Positions 20,301-33,643 of a stretch of 64,000 bases of DNA are shown piece after piece. Under the pieces are notes generated by a model. The model was given only the letters and a program-made list of their open reading frames with translations, did no database searches and was not told the DNA's origin. The stretch's first letter is position 1. Each line of letters opens with the position of its first letter. A program made the position numbers and the translations under genes. The stretch is from Oxytricha trifallax (Eukaryota > Ciliophora > Spirotrichea > Sporadotrichida > Oxytrichidae), in the NCBI GenBank assembly GCA_000711775.1, contig ARYC01020126.1, forward strand, positions 1-64,000. Reading direction: 5' to 3'.

Positions 20301-23300
20301 TCTGATTCTGCATTGTAATAGCTTTTCTATCACTAAGATGCTAATATATTTTTGTATATATACAGTTATTATTCGTGAAATATCTGGTTTTTATTTATTT
20401 TACTCTGAATAGATTATTGATTGGTAAGCCGAATTCATTTGTTTCTAGTTTTCTTATCATTAGGTCTAACCATACCTTGTTTAAAATTATCTCAATCTGT
20501 TCAGATTTGTTCATGTAAACTATCTTGTTCTTAATTATTTATTTTGAGAATCTGTTTGGGTAAAACGCCGTATTTATCACATAACATATCCTCATGTTTC
20601 TAGCGTCTTCAAATACTTTTTATGAATATTGTAGTAATGCTACTTTCCGTAGTTTGCGATTGTCCTACCATAATTTATTACCATCATGCATCATGGTATC
20701 CATAACATTGTTTTTTATAAATATTAAATTCTTCTTTTTTAAAACACTATTCTCTATATTATCTCTTTGCTCACCTTTTACGGTATTAGGAATTTGTTAA
20801 TCTTCACCTTTATATTTTTCATGTTTTTCAGAACGAGTTCTCTTATGATCTCAATGGCATTTGTCTCCTTGATCTCTATTTCATTTCTTAGAGTATTGTT
20901 TGGGATATTTCATGATGTTCTTTAAGCTATTCTCTTTAGTTAAAGTTCAATCTTTTCAATATCTTTGATCTTCAAAAACACTTTGCAGCAGCCCATGGAG
21001 TGTACTTATTGATAATCAAAGATATAATCTATGCTGACATGATGGTGTCACTCACTTCAAGATTGCTTGAGGTAGTTAATCTTTGATATTTTTCTGTCTT
21101 TTCCTCTGATTATCATTTTCAAATATCCTGCAATAGGCATATTTTTGATTCCGAATACTTTGTCTCCAGCACCTGTTTTTCATTCATCTTGGAGCTCTCT
21201 TTCAATGTTCTTAGCATTACTCATAATGACTGTATTTTTTGTTGTTTAACATCAAATTATGGGTCCTTTTAGGTTCTTTGAAACAGTTTATAACCATTTA
21301 AATTGTTGAGGATTTTAACATTTACTATCATATCGTAAACAAATGCTATTAGTTTGCCTTATATGATGATTGATAACAGTTACAATTAGAAGAATAGTGT
21401 ATCTTAAATGTATATGTTAGAAACTATTGGTGATAGCCTGCTACCTTATAATACTCCCTATTCTTTGGCTATTTCCTCTCATTAGAATAAGATTTTATTA
21501 TTTGAGTTGAGTAACTTGATAAGCTTTACTCTTTTTTCGTCTTTCTAACTAACTACTCTGTCTTGTAGAATCTAAATCAATTTACCAATCCAGATCTTGT
21601 CGTAAGCAAAATTGTTTGGCTGCTTTATTTATTCTTTCTCCTTGATTTTTATTATGTGATCTAGTATTAATCAAACCACTTTCCCATTCATTTATTTTGT
21701 TATTTATTAGCTTTTCAACTATTTTTCTTATGAGCAAATAGACAACTATGAGTCATGTAATACTAATTTCTATGTAAGATTATATAAGCTAATTGCTCAA
21801 TAATATTAATATCATTTCATTTATGAATTATTAGATAATACTTTCGTTTAGCAAATATTATATTAAATTGCTGACAGTTTTAGATTTTGCCTTATATTTT
21901 GACTTGTTTTGGGTCTTTAAATAATACTCAATATAAAAATGGCTTTGTAAGTTGTATTTTTTTATGCATTGTTCTACATTGAATAATTAACAAAGACTTT
22001 CACCCTCCCTGTTCATTAAAAAATTAGAATGTCTTTTAAATTCCTTGTATCTTTTAGTTTTCACTTTTGTTAAGGAAAAGCTCATCATTGTATATAAATA
22101 AATCTGGTGATACTTCAAGGTGTCAGGTTTGAAAGATGAGCTAAAAAATCTATGATTTGTAGCTTTCTACATTTGGATGATTAGCCTAAGGCTCTAAAGA
22201 ATGATATGATATAGAGGGAGATTTAGGATTTTGACATAGCCTAAATATAATAAGTTGAATTTCTCAAGAAATTTAAAACTTTTTCAAACTGTTCAAATTT
22301 GCTGTTTACAGTCATTTTAACAGTATTTATAAAATATTATATTTTTATATATTTTTGACTTTTAAGCCATTTTTCATGGTTGTAACAAGTTTTTCAACTT
22401 AAATGTTGTATGATGTCATCTGAGTATTTGAATTACGCTGGAAAATAGTAAATACCTTGGAGAACAGTTAAATGATTAGTGAAGATTGTATTTTATGACT
22501 TATATGCCTTCTTATCTTAATTGTCCTACTTTTATTTATAATTCTTGATATGTTAAGCTTGCTTTTAGCTTTCATTTTGTTTAAATATTATTTAAGAATA
22601 CTCTTTTAATTAGTCTCTTAGCTCATCTAAAAATATATTTATGTTTTTCATATCTTACTTTTTTAATAAATTTCTCATTATTTTATTCCTCTTTTTATCC
22701 CGAATTAAGTTCCCACTCGCTTTTTTATAATTCTTTACTGCTTACTCGTACGTTTTTTGATACCAGTAACTTTTATGAAATATTTGCTTTATATATCTTT
22801 AAAACATTATTGCATGGGTTAATTTAAACCATTTTTAGTCATCTTTTTTATTTTTCTACGAATGTCTTTCAGCATAACATGTCTTCCTTATATCTTACAT
22901 GTTTATTGTTCTTTCATTATCTGTTTGCTAAAATCACTTTTTTGGTATTTTATTCTTAGCTTTAATTTGATCATTTTGCTTTAGTCCGCTGATTTCATAG
23001 ATGACTGTTTCCATGTTTGAGAAGATTTTACTCAATTAGATGTCATTCACATCAGTTTCATCTTTTTCTGGAATTCATTCTTTGAGGTATTCTTTGTTCA
23101 GTCTTTTTCTCGAGGCTTTAATGTGATAATAAAAATCCATAAAAAAGATGATATCTTGTCGCTCTTACTATTTTTAATGATATATTCTTGAAGATTAAAC
23201 TTTTTTTATAGTTCCTTCTCTTTTATGTTCAATTATAGTAGGATATATATTTTATTATATGCAAGCTTCCCTCATATTAGATTGTCCATGTTAATTATTA

Positions 23301-24150
23301 CTTAAAAGTTATTATGGTTTCATTCTATAAAAACAAACTTAGAGATCTTATAAGAATAAGAGTAAGTTCAAAAGTATTTTACAAACTTAAGATGTTTATA
23401 TCAAATAATATATATTAATGGGCTTTATTGCTCTTACAATCCTTAGTCTCCTTCTATTTTTAATTAAAGAGATATTAATAAATCCTTAATTAACTTAGTT
23501 ATCAAAATGTCATTTTTATAATAGTTTACATGTTTGCCATTGTTTGTGCTAGTATATTTCCGTTTCTTGTCATTTGTGTATGGACTATGTCTCTGCTGTT
23601 TATTCCTATTAATATCTTTAGTCTAGTTTTCACAATACCTATATAATCTGGATTCTTTTACTTTAATTCTCTTCATTAGATCGTTTTATTGCAGCTTAAA
23701 GTTCATACCCTGAAATAATGAAGGCAAATGTTTAATTCAATAATCCCCAAATTCCATTATCTTTTACTGCTTAATACTTATTCATTGCTCTTTGATCGCT
23801 GTTTATCAGAAAATCTCTCATTAATTTTCATCTATCCTTCAACTTCTATAATTGGCCAATAGAATTCTAGCTTTCTGCTATTTTCAATCTTTTCCGTAAA
23901 TCTGTCCAAGTTTTGAAACTTCTAATTGTAGTCATGAACATTCAGGTCTTGTAATGTCAAATTTTGTGAATTAAATTTGAACTTTCAAAATATTATTTCA
24001 ATGTTTTTGATGCTATGAGCTCAAATTTCTTCCTTGATCTTTAATGTCCGCGTATACATGAACTTTCTTCTACCATTAGTTTGTAGCCTCTATCTCTCCA
24101 TTAATTCCCGCCTTTTTTAATTGCTTTTTATAAAAAAATAGCATTTTGAA
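20300..24150 (-). mobile_element. Non-LTR (LINE-type) retrotransposon relic
   Basis: Read on - from 24150 down. A charged ORF1-like part comes first (YCENQTKDINRNKQQ near 23620), then a linker (EKDETDVNDIQLSKIF near 23040), then reverse transcriptase motifs: GVLQGSRLSPIVSNIY at about 21466-21415 and FVYDMIV at about 21345-21320, where the catalytic FADD/YADD is replaced. Many TGA and shifts are present. Ends are approximate because no poly-A tail or target duplication is evident. It matches in layout the + strand element at 36.4-39.8 kb, whose endonuclease part is clearer. Confidence 0.7.
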
Positions 24151-24847
24151 TTTAATATTATTATATAATAATCTTAACTTCTTAAAAGTAAGATTATATA
24201 TATGAAAAGAATGAATATATATTGTTATTTGAATGATATTAAATGAAAAAACCGCAAAATATTACTATAAGAGTACATTGAAGTGTACTATCAATTAACT
24301 CAATCAAAATAGGTAAGAATCTTACATTAATCTTCGTTGTTGGTTAATTAATGTTCTGGTTTCGTTGAATAAATGCATATTTTTAAAAGATATTTTGATT
24401 TAATAAATAGAAAATAAGGTTAAAATCAAATCCCAGATTAAAAAAAAATAAACAATAATAATTAATATAAAAATTAAAAGGAAAATAGGCTGATAATCTT
24501 TATATTTCGAGAGTTTTAAATATTGAAATTAGCTCGAACTATACATGCAAATTACATTAACCTTGCAAACTGCAGCTATGGATAAAGCTGATATTATTTG
24601 AGATTGATGTACTATGTAGACATAATGTTAATAATAACATTTAGCTTAACTATAATTATTGTAGATATAGTTCAGTTTATAAATTTAGCAATTGTTCTTT
24701 TTGTTTTGGTTGAAGAGATATATGGTTCAACATATATAGGAATTTAAGCCTAAGATCATTGAAGTATATTGCCTAAGTTATATATCTGCTTCTATTGAAT
24801 ATAGCATAATTTAAGCTGTATTCCTTCAAGATGCTTGACGTGTAGTC

Positions 24848-24879
<32 letters not shown>

Positions 24880-24884
24880 AATAT
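24151..24884. other. AT-rich spacer with TA microsatellite
   Basis: No gene seen. A (TA)n tract occupies about 24852-24880, adjacent to the conserved 3' end block of the next LARDG copy. Confidence 0.6.
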
Positions 24885-26300
24885 AAAACCCCAATGAGTG
24901 AATTGAAAAAGGTGAAAAAAGGTAGCATTCAATCTTTAATAATTCAATAAATAGCACAATTGTTGATAAATGTTTATTATAATTTGATTAAGTTTACAAC
25001 TAACTATAACAATTTACAGTGAAATTAGATGTATTTAATTAAACAGAAACTAATTAACCCCGTCATATGAATAAACGATTATTAATCAGAACATTAAGCT
25101 TCACTGTCATAAATGGTGACTGAAAGGTCATAGCCTATACATCCCTAGTGAAGAGGAGGCATGGGTGTTCTATGGCCAGCCTAGTGCTACGACTGCATAA
25201 TATGGTGTGAGAGAAGGGTTTTAAGCAGGCAAAAATGTAAGACTGGAACAAAGCCATCACATAGTTGTACTCTCCCTTGATTGTCACTCCATTATATTCA
25301 ACTAAACCCCAAGGCAACCATAGCAAATCAATGGCTTGGTATCGTTCAACAATCAAGAGACCATCTCTAGCAAGGCCAACTATAATTGTGATTCTATGGG
25401 CTGTTGGAACATAATTGTTGGCGTATTTTAAGATACCTTTCGTGAATTGTAAGATATAAGAGCATGATGTAGCAACTCCATTTTCGCTGAGGACTGTTGG
25501 TAGATGCAAAAGAACGGAAAGAAAATAAGTAATAGTAAATCTTATATTCATAGCTTCTTATAAATTGATCAACTACAACTATCTTGGCATGATAAATGAT
25601 CCCTTTGGTGAAAGAAGTCGTATAAGTGCTCTAGAATGCCAGAGTGTGTGGGAACTCCATTGGTTGAGTCGCCAACGAGCGCAGCTTGCACAGTAAACTG
25701 CTTCAGGATCCCCCTGCCTTAATATCGGCAACAGCTTTGCATCATCAAAAAAGAACGATAGATTAAAAGTAAAATCCGCAGGGAATCACAGACTAAAACA
25801 TAGAGAAAAGAGCTCAGTATATATTGCAAAAGGACTGAAGACTAAAAAAATTGGCAGGTTTAACATTAATAAATTTGTCTCTTTATCCAAAATCATCTGC
25901 ACTATTTAAGTAAACCATAACTTTAGGAAACTCAAATGACTTTTTGAGAATCAGTGATGCTTGATTATCTAGGCTCCACGAGATGATGTCTTAGTCGGTA
26001 GTTCCACCGTCGTGAAATAGCTATATAATTGCTCCAGATCATAGTTTTCTGAGCTCATCTTTCAAACCTGACTCATCACGACCTCACCAAATTAGTACTT
26101 TTGGAGATACCTGCCCTGCCAGCTCAGGGAAGGGGTCTTGACTTGGACGTTTGAGAGAGGCAAATGTCACCAGTATATCTTCATCTCTTGTTAGACTGCT
26201 CTCCAAGGTATCTACTATTGTTCAGCGTGCTCTAAATAGTTAGAATACATTTCACGAGATTTGCCCCGAAAAACTTCACAAAAACTGTAAAAGTGAGGTA
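24885..26300 (-). pseudogene. LARDG-family copy with conserved 3' block
   Basis: On - from about 26300: SYFTTVELPTKTSSRGA (near 26010), DPEAVYCASCARW (near 25710), then an open 138-codon frame 25551-25135 starting at ATG 25551 with a signal-peptide-like N-terminus (FTITYFLSVLLHLPTVLS) and IIVGLARDGLLIVERYQAIDLLWLPWG. Downstream, 25080-24885 matches 58740-58940 over about 200 bases, ending ATGGGG. The 138-codon part is intact, but the upstream region is frame-shifted. Function unknown. It faces the EF-hand block at 26.6 kb head to head. Confidence 0.6.
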
Positions 26301-26560
26301 AAACTCAAAAAATGAGAAAATTATGATAATTTTAAAATAGTGTCAAATATGGTCAAAAAGGGCGAAATTGGCACTTTTGAGCAGTTTTAAAGAGCTTTAA
26401 AAATCATGAGAAAATTCCCTTTTTAGATTTATGATCCCAAATCGAGGTCAATCTTCTATCATCCACACAGAGCCTTAAGCAAATCATCTAGATTCTTCTG
26501 CTTTGAGTGTCGAGTGGTGCCACTGGCACCTCTCAATGAGTAGATTTGCCCCTTACTTCG
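26301..26560. other. Spacer between divergent LARDG and EF-hand blocks
   Basis: Mixed-composition sequence with repeated AAAA/TTTT words and no recognised gene. It is a candidate bidirectional promoter region, because the same head-to-head order recurs at 33.64 kb. Confidence 0.35.
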
Positions 26561-27095
26561 ACTTCAATACTAAAAGTCAAGAATGCCGAAAAGTTAATGC
26601 CTAGACTTACTGCCAAGAATATTCAACACAAGACGCCATGGTTTATGAATAAAATATCTACTTGATGGTAAATGAAATATACGATGCCATTCTCATCAAC
26701 AAGGCCTAGAATGAAGACAGTATTCTATTACATGATGCAATCATGGAGGTTCAAAATATGTGGTTCGGAAAGAACATGGAGATGACTGATATCGAAAAGA
26801 TATATTTAGTCTGTAGATATTGAAGGCAGTTGATTCATTGACTACTCTGACTCTTCATTGCATCTATAAATGAGACGAATCTCCGCAGAAACAAGATACT
26901 ACAACAGGCCTTCAGAATACTCGACAAGGATGGCAGTGGCTTCATCTCATCAGATGAAATCATGGAAATTCTTGGCTTTTTGAACACTATTTCAGAGGAG
27001 GCTGTCAATGTTTTTATTAAGCAAGTCAGACTTTGGGAGACAGTCATATGTCATTCGAAGAATTCTCTCATATGATGAAGAAATTATCCAGCTGA
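26560..27095 (+). pseudogene. CDPK-like fragment with EF-hands
   Basis: The end of a kinase-like segment (LTAKNIQHKTPWF near 26615) is followed by FIDYSDF, a canonical EF-hand loop DKDGSGFISSDE (26923-26958) and a degraded second loop ending MSFEEFSHMMKKLSS. This order is that of calcium-dependent protein kinases, whose C-terminus carries EF-hands after the kinase domain. Shifts lie near 26835 and 27025 and the kinase core is missing. A homologous EF-hand fragment lies inverted at 33.2-33.64 kb. CDPKs are calcium-responsive Ser/Thr kinases. Confidence 0.7.
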
Positions 27096-28430
27096 TTATT
27101 TTTCATAGTAAATGACATAATACATTAAATTAAAAAAAATAATTCATCCTAATTGTCATAATCTTTTATATTTATATATATTCTCTGTAGATTAGAGATA
27201 CTAATTGATCTTTATTAAATTATATTAATGCTTAAATTAAAATTGTTAGTGTTTTAGAATGGAGGAAATTCTAAAAATGAAATGATAATAGCATCAAGTT
27301 ATCTGCTATAGTTAATAAAGGAACTGTATAAAAAGCTACCATTTATTTCGTGAAACAATCTACTAAAAAAGTCAACGTCTTAATACAATTCATAGTGATT
27401 ATATATTGGTTTTATAGATGCTTTTGTTGTTTACTCAAACTCTAATACAAAGATAAGATATTTCAAGCCATAATAGCTATAAAACAGTATGTCACTCCAA
27501 ATAAGTTATTAATGTCTAAGTAAACATCGGTAACTAGCTAAACTGAATAGTTCTATGATAATGTAAATATTTATATTGGGTATAAAGAATTCGCTTGCAT
27601 TTTGATTAGAGTCGGCATCTGGTGATTATCACATTAACTTTTAACAGTTAATAATCTTAATTTCTTAAATAGTCATATACCTGAATTGGTTGATTTAGGA
27701 GGAATAAATATATGATGTAAATAATATTTAATTTAATCATTTGAAATAATATAAAAATGCATTATTTGCCAATCAATTTCAATTCTAAAGTAATTATAAT
27801 ATACTATTAATTGACTTTGAATGTTTATTAAGCTTTGAAGAACCAATAATTGAGCTTAGCATCATTGTAATCGATTACATATTGAATAGTATATGTACCT
27901 TAAAAATTTAGATATTATAAATATAATTAATATTAAATATAAACAATTAAATATAGCAAAGATTTAATCAAAAGTGGAAGAATTCATGAAGTAGTCACCT
28001 AACTGGCTCGATTATACATTCAGGGATTATTGCCAGATTAGATGACTATATCTCAGCTTCCTAATGATAACAATGACGAAGAGATAATTTGGTAGACATT
28101 TAAATAAAATTAAAATCAAATTATTGCCTTAGATAGTTAATGAGCATTATTATTACGATTTGGTCAATTCTTTTGTTTAAAAAGTGCAATAAAACAACAT
28201 AAGTCATGCTAGTAAAACAGCAATCTCACTCTTTATTTTTAATAATTTTGAAGAAAACTCTAATAATTACACTAATATTGCATGTCATCATCCAATTCAA
28301 CAAAATTATATACTTATTTAAATTTATATGAATGCATTATACCAAATATAGTATGGATAGCATGATAAACCTAAATCAATAATTATATAAAAAATCATAT
28401 TTATCATAAAGTTATAGATAAAATACTTTG
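27096..28430. other. AT-rich stretch with one coding-like island
   Basis: Mostly A/T-rich and IES-like. 27968-28110 on + has protein-like pieces (VEEFMKQSPNWLDYTFRDY, then ISQLPNDNNDEEIIW in another frame), possibly two MDSs of an unknown gene. Nothing else is supported. Confidence 0.4.
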
Positions 28431-28463
28431 ATTTACGCCCACTGCAAGAAGGGAACTCTAGAA

Positions 28464-29920
28464 ATGAGAAGAATAAAGAGAAAGACGGAGTTCTGTTAGA
28501 AAGTAGTAGAAGTCAGATTCTAACACAGGGACAGGAATAGAGACCAGGAGTCTGTGAGGATGAGAACAAGCAGACACAATGAGGTTCAGCTGAACATATA
28601 AATGAGGCTTAAGAGCAAACTAAAGATTGGACAAATCAACCCAAGTAAAAAGGTCAACGATCTCAGGTATAATGCACCTAGTTTAATGCTTATGTGGATG
28701 GATCTGTATATATTTAGGGAGACCAAATGAAGTTCAAATGATTTCTCAATTGATCAGAAGTCACTAGCCTGAGATTTAAAAAAGATAATTAATGCTTAGA
28801 AGAGAGAGACTCTTTATATTTCTAGGATGATAATATGCTGCTCGAGTATAAGAAGTAAAATAGAGAAAGCATTAATAAAATGATTAAGCAACAAGGGAAG
28901 AAGCTAGAATAAAAGGGATCAGAGAGCGAGTGCTCTGGATAGAGAGATAACAAGAACATAAGAGAGCCATTAATGAGGATTGGCATCATGAAGATATAAT
29001 TCTAGGAAAACAATTATAAGAAGTCACTATTGAGATGAGTCTGAAAAAAGATGATGAGGCCCAGTTTTGTGAATATATGATTTCTCATATGATTTTCCCA
29101 CCTATATTCCTAAACTACAAAATATTTGAGTAATTGGAAAAGAACGTGAAGTCCACAGATTGAAAGATAGATAGCCACAAGTACTTGAGGAAACTGGACA
29201 AAGTTCAGGAATCATCATTTCAACTTGTTGCCAAAGAAAAGACATGAAGAGCAGCAGAAACTAGTTGGTTCTAAGAATAACAAAGAAAGCATGGGAATTA
29301 GAGGTATAAGACTCGAGAAGACAAGTAGGAAGCATATCACTGTAACCGAAACACCTAAAACAAATCAATGATTTAAATTGTCAATCGATGGGCAAAGAAT
29401 ACTAGGAAAAGAGGCTTGTGAGCAAACCAGAAATTAATCAAGTAAATGACCCAAAAAATGGTGGGATTATGACTATTTTTACGATAAATCACCTTGCTCT
29501 GGAGGTGTCAGGAGAATCTGTATCTTAAATATCTGTAAAAAACTGGATTAAAATGTTAAGATACTTCTTGTCGTTCAATTTAGAGATGGGTCTAACTAAT
29601 GTCAAGATAGAGAAAATCTGGCATTTTTGTCAAAGAAAAAGATTTATAAATTATATCAAACAATGGAATGAAAATTTGTGGCGATTGAATTGGAATGCAA
29701 AAGGATCTGTTATGATTTACAAAAGCCCAAATTTGAAAATTTTGGACGTAATGTTGATGCCTAAAGGTGACAAAATGCTACTTGAACAAACATAAATTGA
29801 CCAAGATGGAAAATTAAGCGACATGGATGTAAACATAGAAGAGGTAGAAGGGTTAAATATAAATAAAATGAAATCGAAAATATATAATATTGATAAAATA
29901 CAAAATATTAGGAAATAATA
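28464..29920 (+). pseudogene. C48 (Ulp1)-like ORF element, copy 1
   Basis: It starts MRRIKRKTEFC at 28464. Conserved blocks shared with the other copies: HRDRNRDQE, KSKLKIGQ, DGSVYIQGDQMK, ERQQEHKRAINEDWHHED, FPPIFLNYKIFEQ, then EINQVNDPKNGG near 29425-29462 and MLRYFLSFNLEMG. In Ulp1/SENP peptidases the motif before the second Gly is a catalytic Cys (Q...DCG), and copy 3 has NCG; here the Cys position is Gly, so this copy would be inactive. It has several shifts and in-frame TGA, including at a Trp position (STD-TGA-KID, about 29158). The host element type is unknown. Confidence 0.6.
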
Positions 29921-30583
29921 AATCAGAAATAAATAAAAACTGCAATAAAAAAGAGATTACTAAATTAGATTAGTATAATCTGTGAAAATCCTTAAATAAA
30001 AAGGAGAAAAGTTGGAAATTTATATTGTGAATTACTAACTGTCATTCATTTTATTTTGGATAAAACTTAAATAATTGCGTTTTCCTAAATTGTTCCAGTT
30101 TAGCGAACAAAATCTTTTGTATGTCATTATCATAGATAATACTTTACACTTATTATATTCAGCAGTAAGTGCAATTTTAAAAAATCTCTCTCTCATTTTT
30201 AATGGATTAGTTAGTTTTAGTAGTTTGCACAAAATTCAGAGAATATTTTCTATAAGGTGCATGAATATAGGTAAATTAGCTATAAATTTATCAGGAAAAA
30301 TCATATTAATGATAATTTTACAATTATATAGAAGAATAAGAGAACACCTTACAGCATTGAGAGTAAAGATAACATTGCACTGTGATCCATTTTTAATTCA
30401 ATTATAAGTAAATATTTTCTGTTTTAATTTAACTTTGAATTAAAATTTAATTTCAAAAATTCATGCTTAATAATAAATAATTAAGATTTTTAAAGAAAAA
30501 TTTATAAATCTAACAAGGAGGAGATCTATATTCATCATTATTTGTAAATGTAATTTTACATATCTTTAAGTATTTAAATAAAA
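29921..30583. other. AT-rich stretch, no supported gene
   Basis: Both strands have open frames at 30035-30407 (up to 110 codons). At this base composition such lengths are unremarkable, and no family is recognised. Confidence 0.35.
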
Positions 30584-31020
30584 ATGTTGACCAAAGTAAG
30601 GTTGCGGACCAGGAGGGATGTAGACTTCTATGAAGAATTGGAAGGTAGGGAAGAAGTAGACTTATTCATGCATAGTGATGTTTATCAAGTGATTAGATAT
30701 CTCAGCTGTCCTGTTCTAAGCATTTTCTATTTTAAATTAATATTTGTATAATAATTAATTTAGATGTTGAAACCTTAAATTTTTCATTTTATTCATATTT
30801 ATTTAAAAACACAAATGGATGTGGAATAAATGGAAAGTCTGAGAAAAGAAGGGAGGAGATGAGTAAGCTTGAGTTCATCGATGATCAAACCATCATTCAT
30901 AGAAAAATAAGTATACGCAACAATAGCAGTGGCAGGAGAAGAGGTTTAGACAAACGATAATGGGAAGAAAGCGCAGAGAAACGAAATGAATGATGAGGAA
31001 ACACAGATGAACAGAGATAA
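30584..31020 (+). CDS. MDS-like pieces of an unknown + strand gene
   Basis: 30584-30720 opens MLTKVRLRTRRDVDFYEEL and continues EELEGREEVDLFMHSDVYQ. 30810-31010 carries CGINGKSEKRREEMSK, EFIDDQTIIHRKISIRN and SSGRRRGLDKRQWEES. An AT-rich insert of about 90 bases separates them. Composition is clearly coding-like and there is no TGA inside either piece. A start codon is present in the first. Function unknown; basic and acidic clusters suggest a nuclear or nucleic-acid-associated protein, but that is inference. Confidence 0.5.
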
Positions 31021-31349
31021 AAAACGATAGTAAATTTTGTGAAATAAATAAAATGAAAATATGCTTACTCTAAGTTATTTTCTACATTTGTCAATTTGAT
31101 TTAATAATCAAACCAAATTAATAAAAGACTTCATTTATTATTGATAAAAATAAATAAACCTAATAAAATACTATACATAAAATAATGTATTTATTCAGCA
31201 TATATTGGCAGAAATAATTTTCTAAGGATATTGCTTAAAATTATATATTTTATGGCATTTGTAAAATTAATTGAATATATTAGTGATAAACTTCAATTAA
31301 TTCATATGTAAATATAAAAAAAGTCTATTCATGACATTTATGATGAATT

Positions 31350-31520
31350 GTGGTGAATCGTATTGATAGGTAATTTCCAAAAGGTGAGTTGAAAATTTTA
31401 CCTACAGATAAATGACCTTGTTCGCGCCTGTTTTGTAGCTTGTGGAATGGAGGACACAGAGATTATTAAATACTCAGAAATGTATTTAAAGTCAATATGT
31501 TAAATGTGATCATAGCTGAC
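31350..31520 (+). CDS. MDS-like piece with a possible 24 nt intron
   Basis: An open frame IVLIGNFQK is followed by GTGAGTTGAAAATTTTACCTACAG (31384-31407 by eye). It then resumes INDLVRACFVACGMEDTEI and KYSEMYLKSIC before TGA. The GT...AG segment contains TGA and its removal keeps the frame. It may belong to the gene starting at 30584; this is unproven. Confidence 0.45.
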
Positions 31521-33185
31521 CCCTGGTGTAAGTTGACTATTTAGAAGTTTAGTTTATTATTCTGATGATTTGAGATGACTATATTATTTTTTGTAAAGTT
31601 ACTTTAATTATGATGAACATTTTCGATCCTTGTCCTTTTCCTTTGTAATTACATATTTTACACTGTTATAGTCTATTTGGTTTAATAATCCAGAGATCTT
31701 GGCTTTAAGGCTTCCTTTTAAAGCCTTGTAGTTGAGACGTCTAAAATTGACAGATGGAAAGTTAAGGCAAGTTACTGACAAATAAGATCGTTTTTATATG
31801 GATTATATTTTGATTGGACTTGGAATGTAAGTACCTTTGAGAGTGGTCTATTGTTATTTTAATTATGAAAATCGGATTCCTTAGGTCTTAAATAGTTTCA
31901 TACGTGTTTATGGTTCATTTATAAGATGACATCACATTTGACCCTAGAAAAGGGTCAACTAAATACAATAAATAGTATATTATTATTATTATTATGATTT
32001 GCGATAACTATATTATTATTGGGAAAATTGACTTTTCTATTAAGGGACCATTTTCGACACTTGTCTTTGTCCATTGCATATTTCACTCTGTGGTCATTCT
32101 CTAAATGTCATCACTACATATCTAGGTTTCTAAGGCTGGCCTACAAAAGCAGTGTCTTTGAGACCTTTAAAAGTATTTAATCCTTATCTCTTTCAAGCTT
32201 TAACATCATATTTAATATTTCATTATTATTTCTATCTCTTAGTCTTAATTATTATGAAATATTGCCCAAATTATAATAATTTGAGAATCTTTATTATTAT
32301 TTAATATTATTTTTGGTATTATAATTAAATAATTATTATTTTTATCATCAAGTTATCTAATTATTTAATATAATAAATCAGTTAATATAAATTTTAGTTA
32401 TGTTTTATTATATTTCAATTACTTTATCTCCTAGAATCTTTAACTGTAATATTTTTTTCATTTTTAGTAGTACTTATTTAGTTAAGTATTAATTTATTTA
32501 ACCCAACTGTTTACTTTAACACGAAGTGCAACCTTTTATATCAAAGCCTTTAACTACCCTTTAGATCTTTTTTAAGATTATGATTTTTAATTATTTATTA
32601 CCAGATTGGTGTTTGCGAGTTAAAGATGAGCTAATAGCAGCCTTTTTGCTTTTTAAGGTCGAAAAACTATTTAATGATATATTTTCATCATTTAAATATT
32701 TAAAGGTATATAAATCTTTGTGGTCATTTCAAATAATAAAGAGTTATCTTGCAGTATTTATAACAACTAAACATTTTTGATTTTGTAGCTTACAATAATA
32801 TTTATAGCAATTTCATATGTCATCAAATAATTAAATACTTTTTAGAGAATATTATTTAAATTATCATTTAAATTTTATAATCCGAACACTTTAAATAACG
32901 TATTTAACAAAACAAATTTAATAATTATACTCTAAGTTTATAAGAAGTGAAAATGTTATAAATTCTTTGGAATTATTAAGCTTACAATTAAAATACGCAC
33001 ATAAAGAGGCAAAATTAGTAAAAGTATTTAGTGAAGTAGTTCATGGAATTATCTAGTAATTTCAATAATATGTATGTTTACTTATATATATATATAAAAG
33101 ATTGTTGAAAAAAAGTGAAAGTGATGATGAAATGCATGAAATAATAAAATATTAAGTTTTAATATGCTTCTTAGTATTAATTCTA
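31521..33185. other. AT-rich stretch with TTA repeats, no supported gene
   Basis: (TTA)n tracts near 31979-31995 and 32290-32345. A 66-codon open frame at 32580-32780 has AT-driven composition only. Confidence 0.5.
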
Positions 33186-33189
33186 CATT

Positions 33190-33640
33190 ACGTGCGAAAA
33201 TTCTTTGAAGGAAATCTGGCCCTTTCCATTAGCAACAACTTCCTTCATAATATCATGGACAGCTTACTCTGAAATAATCTTCCCAAAGCCAAGAATTTCC
33301 TTGATTTCCTCAGATGAGATGAAACCACTGCCGTCCTTGTCAAACATTTTGAAGACTGCAGAAGCTTCTCGTTAGTCAAGTTGATTATTTCATTTATTGC
33401 AGCAACATCGGATCAGAGTAATCGATAAATCCACTCTCTTCGATATCGATTGACTTGATTATCTCCTTAATGTCTGCTTTGTCCATGTTTTATCCATCCT
33501 ATCATTGTTATCTCCCAGGATCTCTTCTTATGATAGTTTAACATCTCTATTCTTGTCGATGTCTACTGATTTATTTCCCTTTTCAATCTTGCTATCAAAA
33601 ATACCTTTGACTTTGAATCTCTAGCGTCTTGCCTTGATTA
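33190..33640 (-). pseudogene. CDPK-like EF-hand fragment, inverted copy
   Basis: On -: MDKADIKEIIKSIDIEESG, FIDYSD, then MFDKDGSGFISSEEIKEIL (loop at about 33341-33313) and NGKGQISFKEFSHVM. This is the C-terminal EF-hand part of a calcium-dependent protein kinase. Shifts lie near 33405 and elsewhere. It is the inverted partner of 26560-27095 and again head to head with a LARDG copy (33644 on). Confidence 0.7.
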
Positions 33641-33643
33641 TTC

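Noticed and set aside
24852-24880. TA tract as a functional signal
   Set aside because: Simple microsatellite; similar tracts occur at 17772 and 55818 in unrelated contexts.
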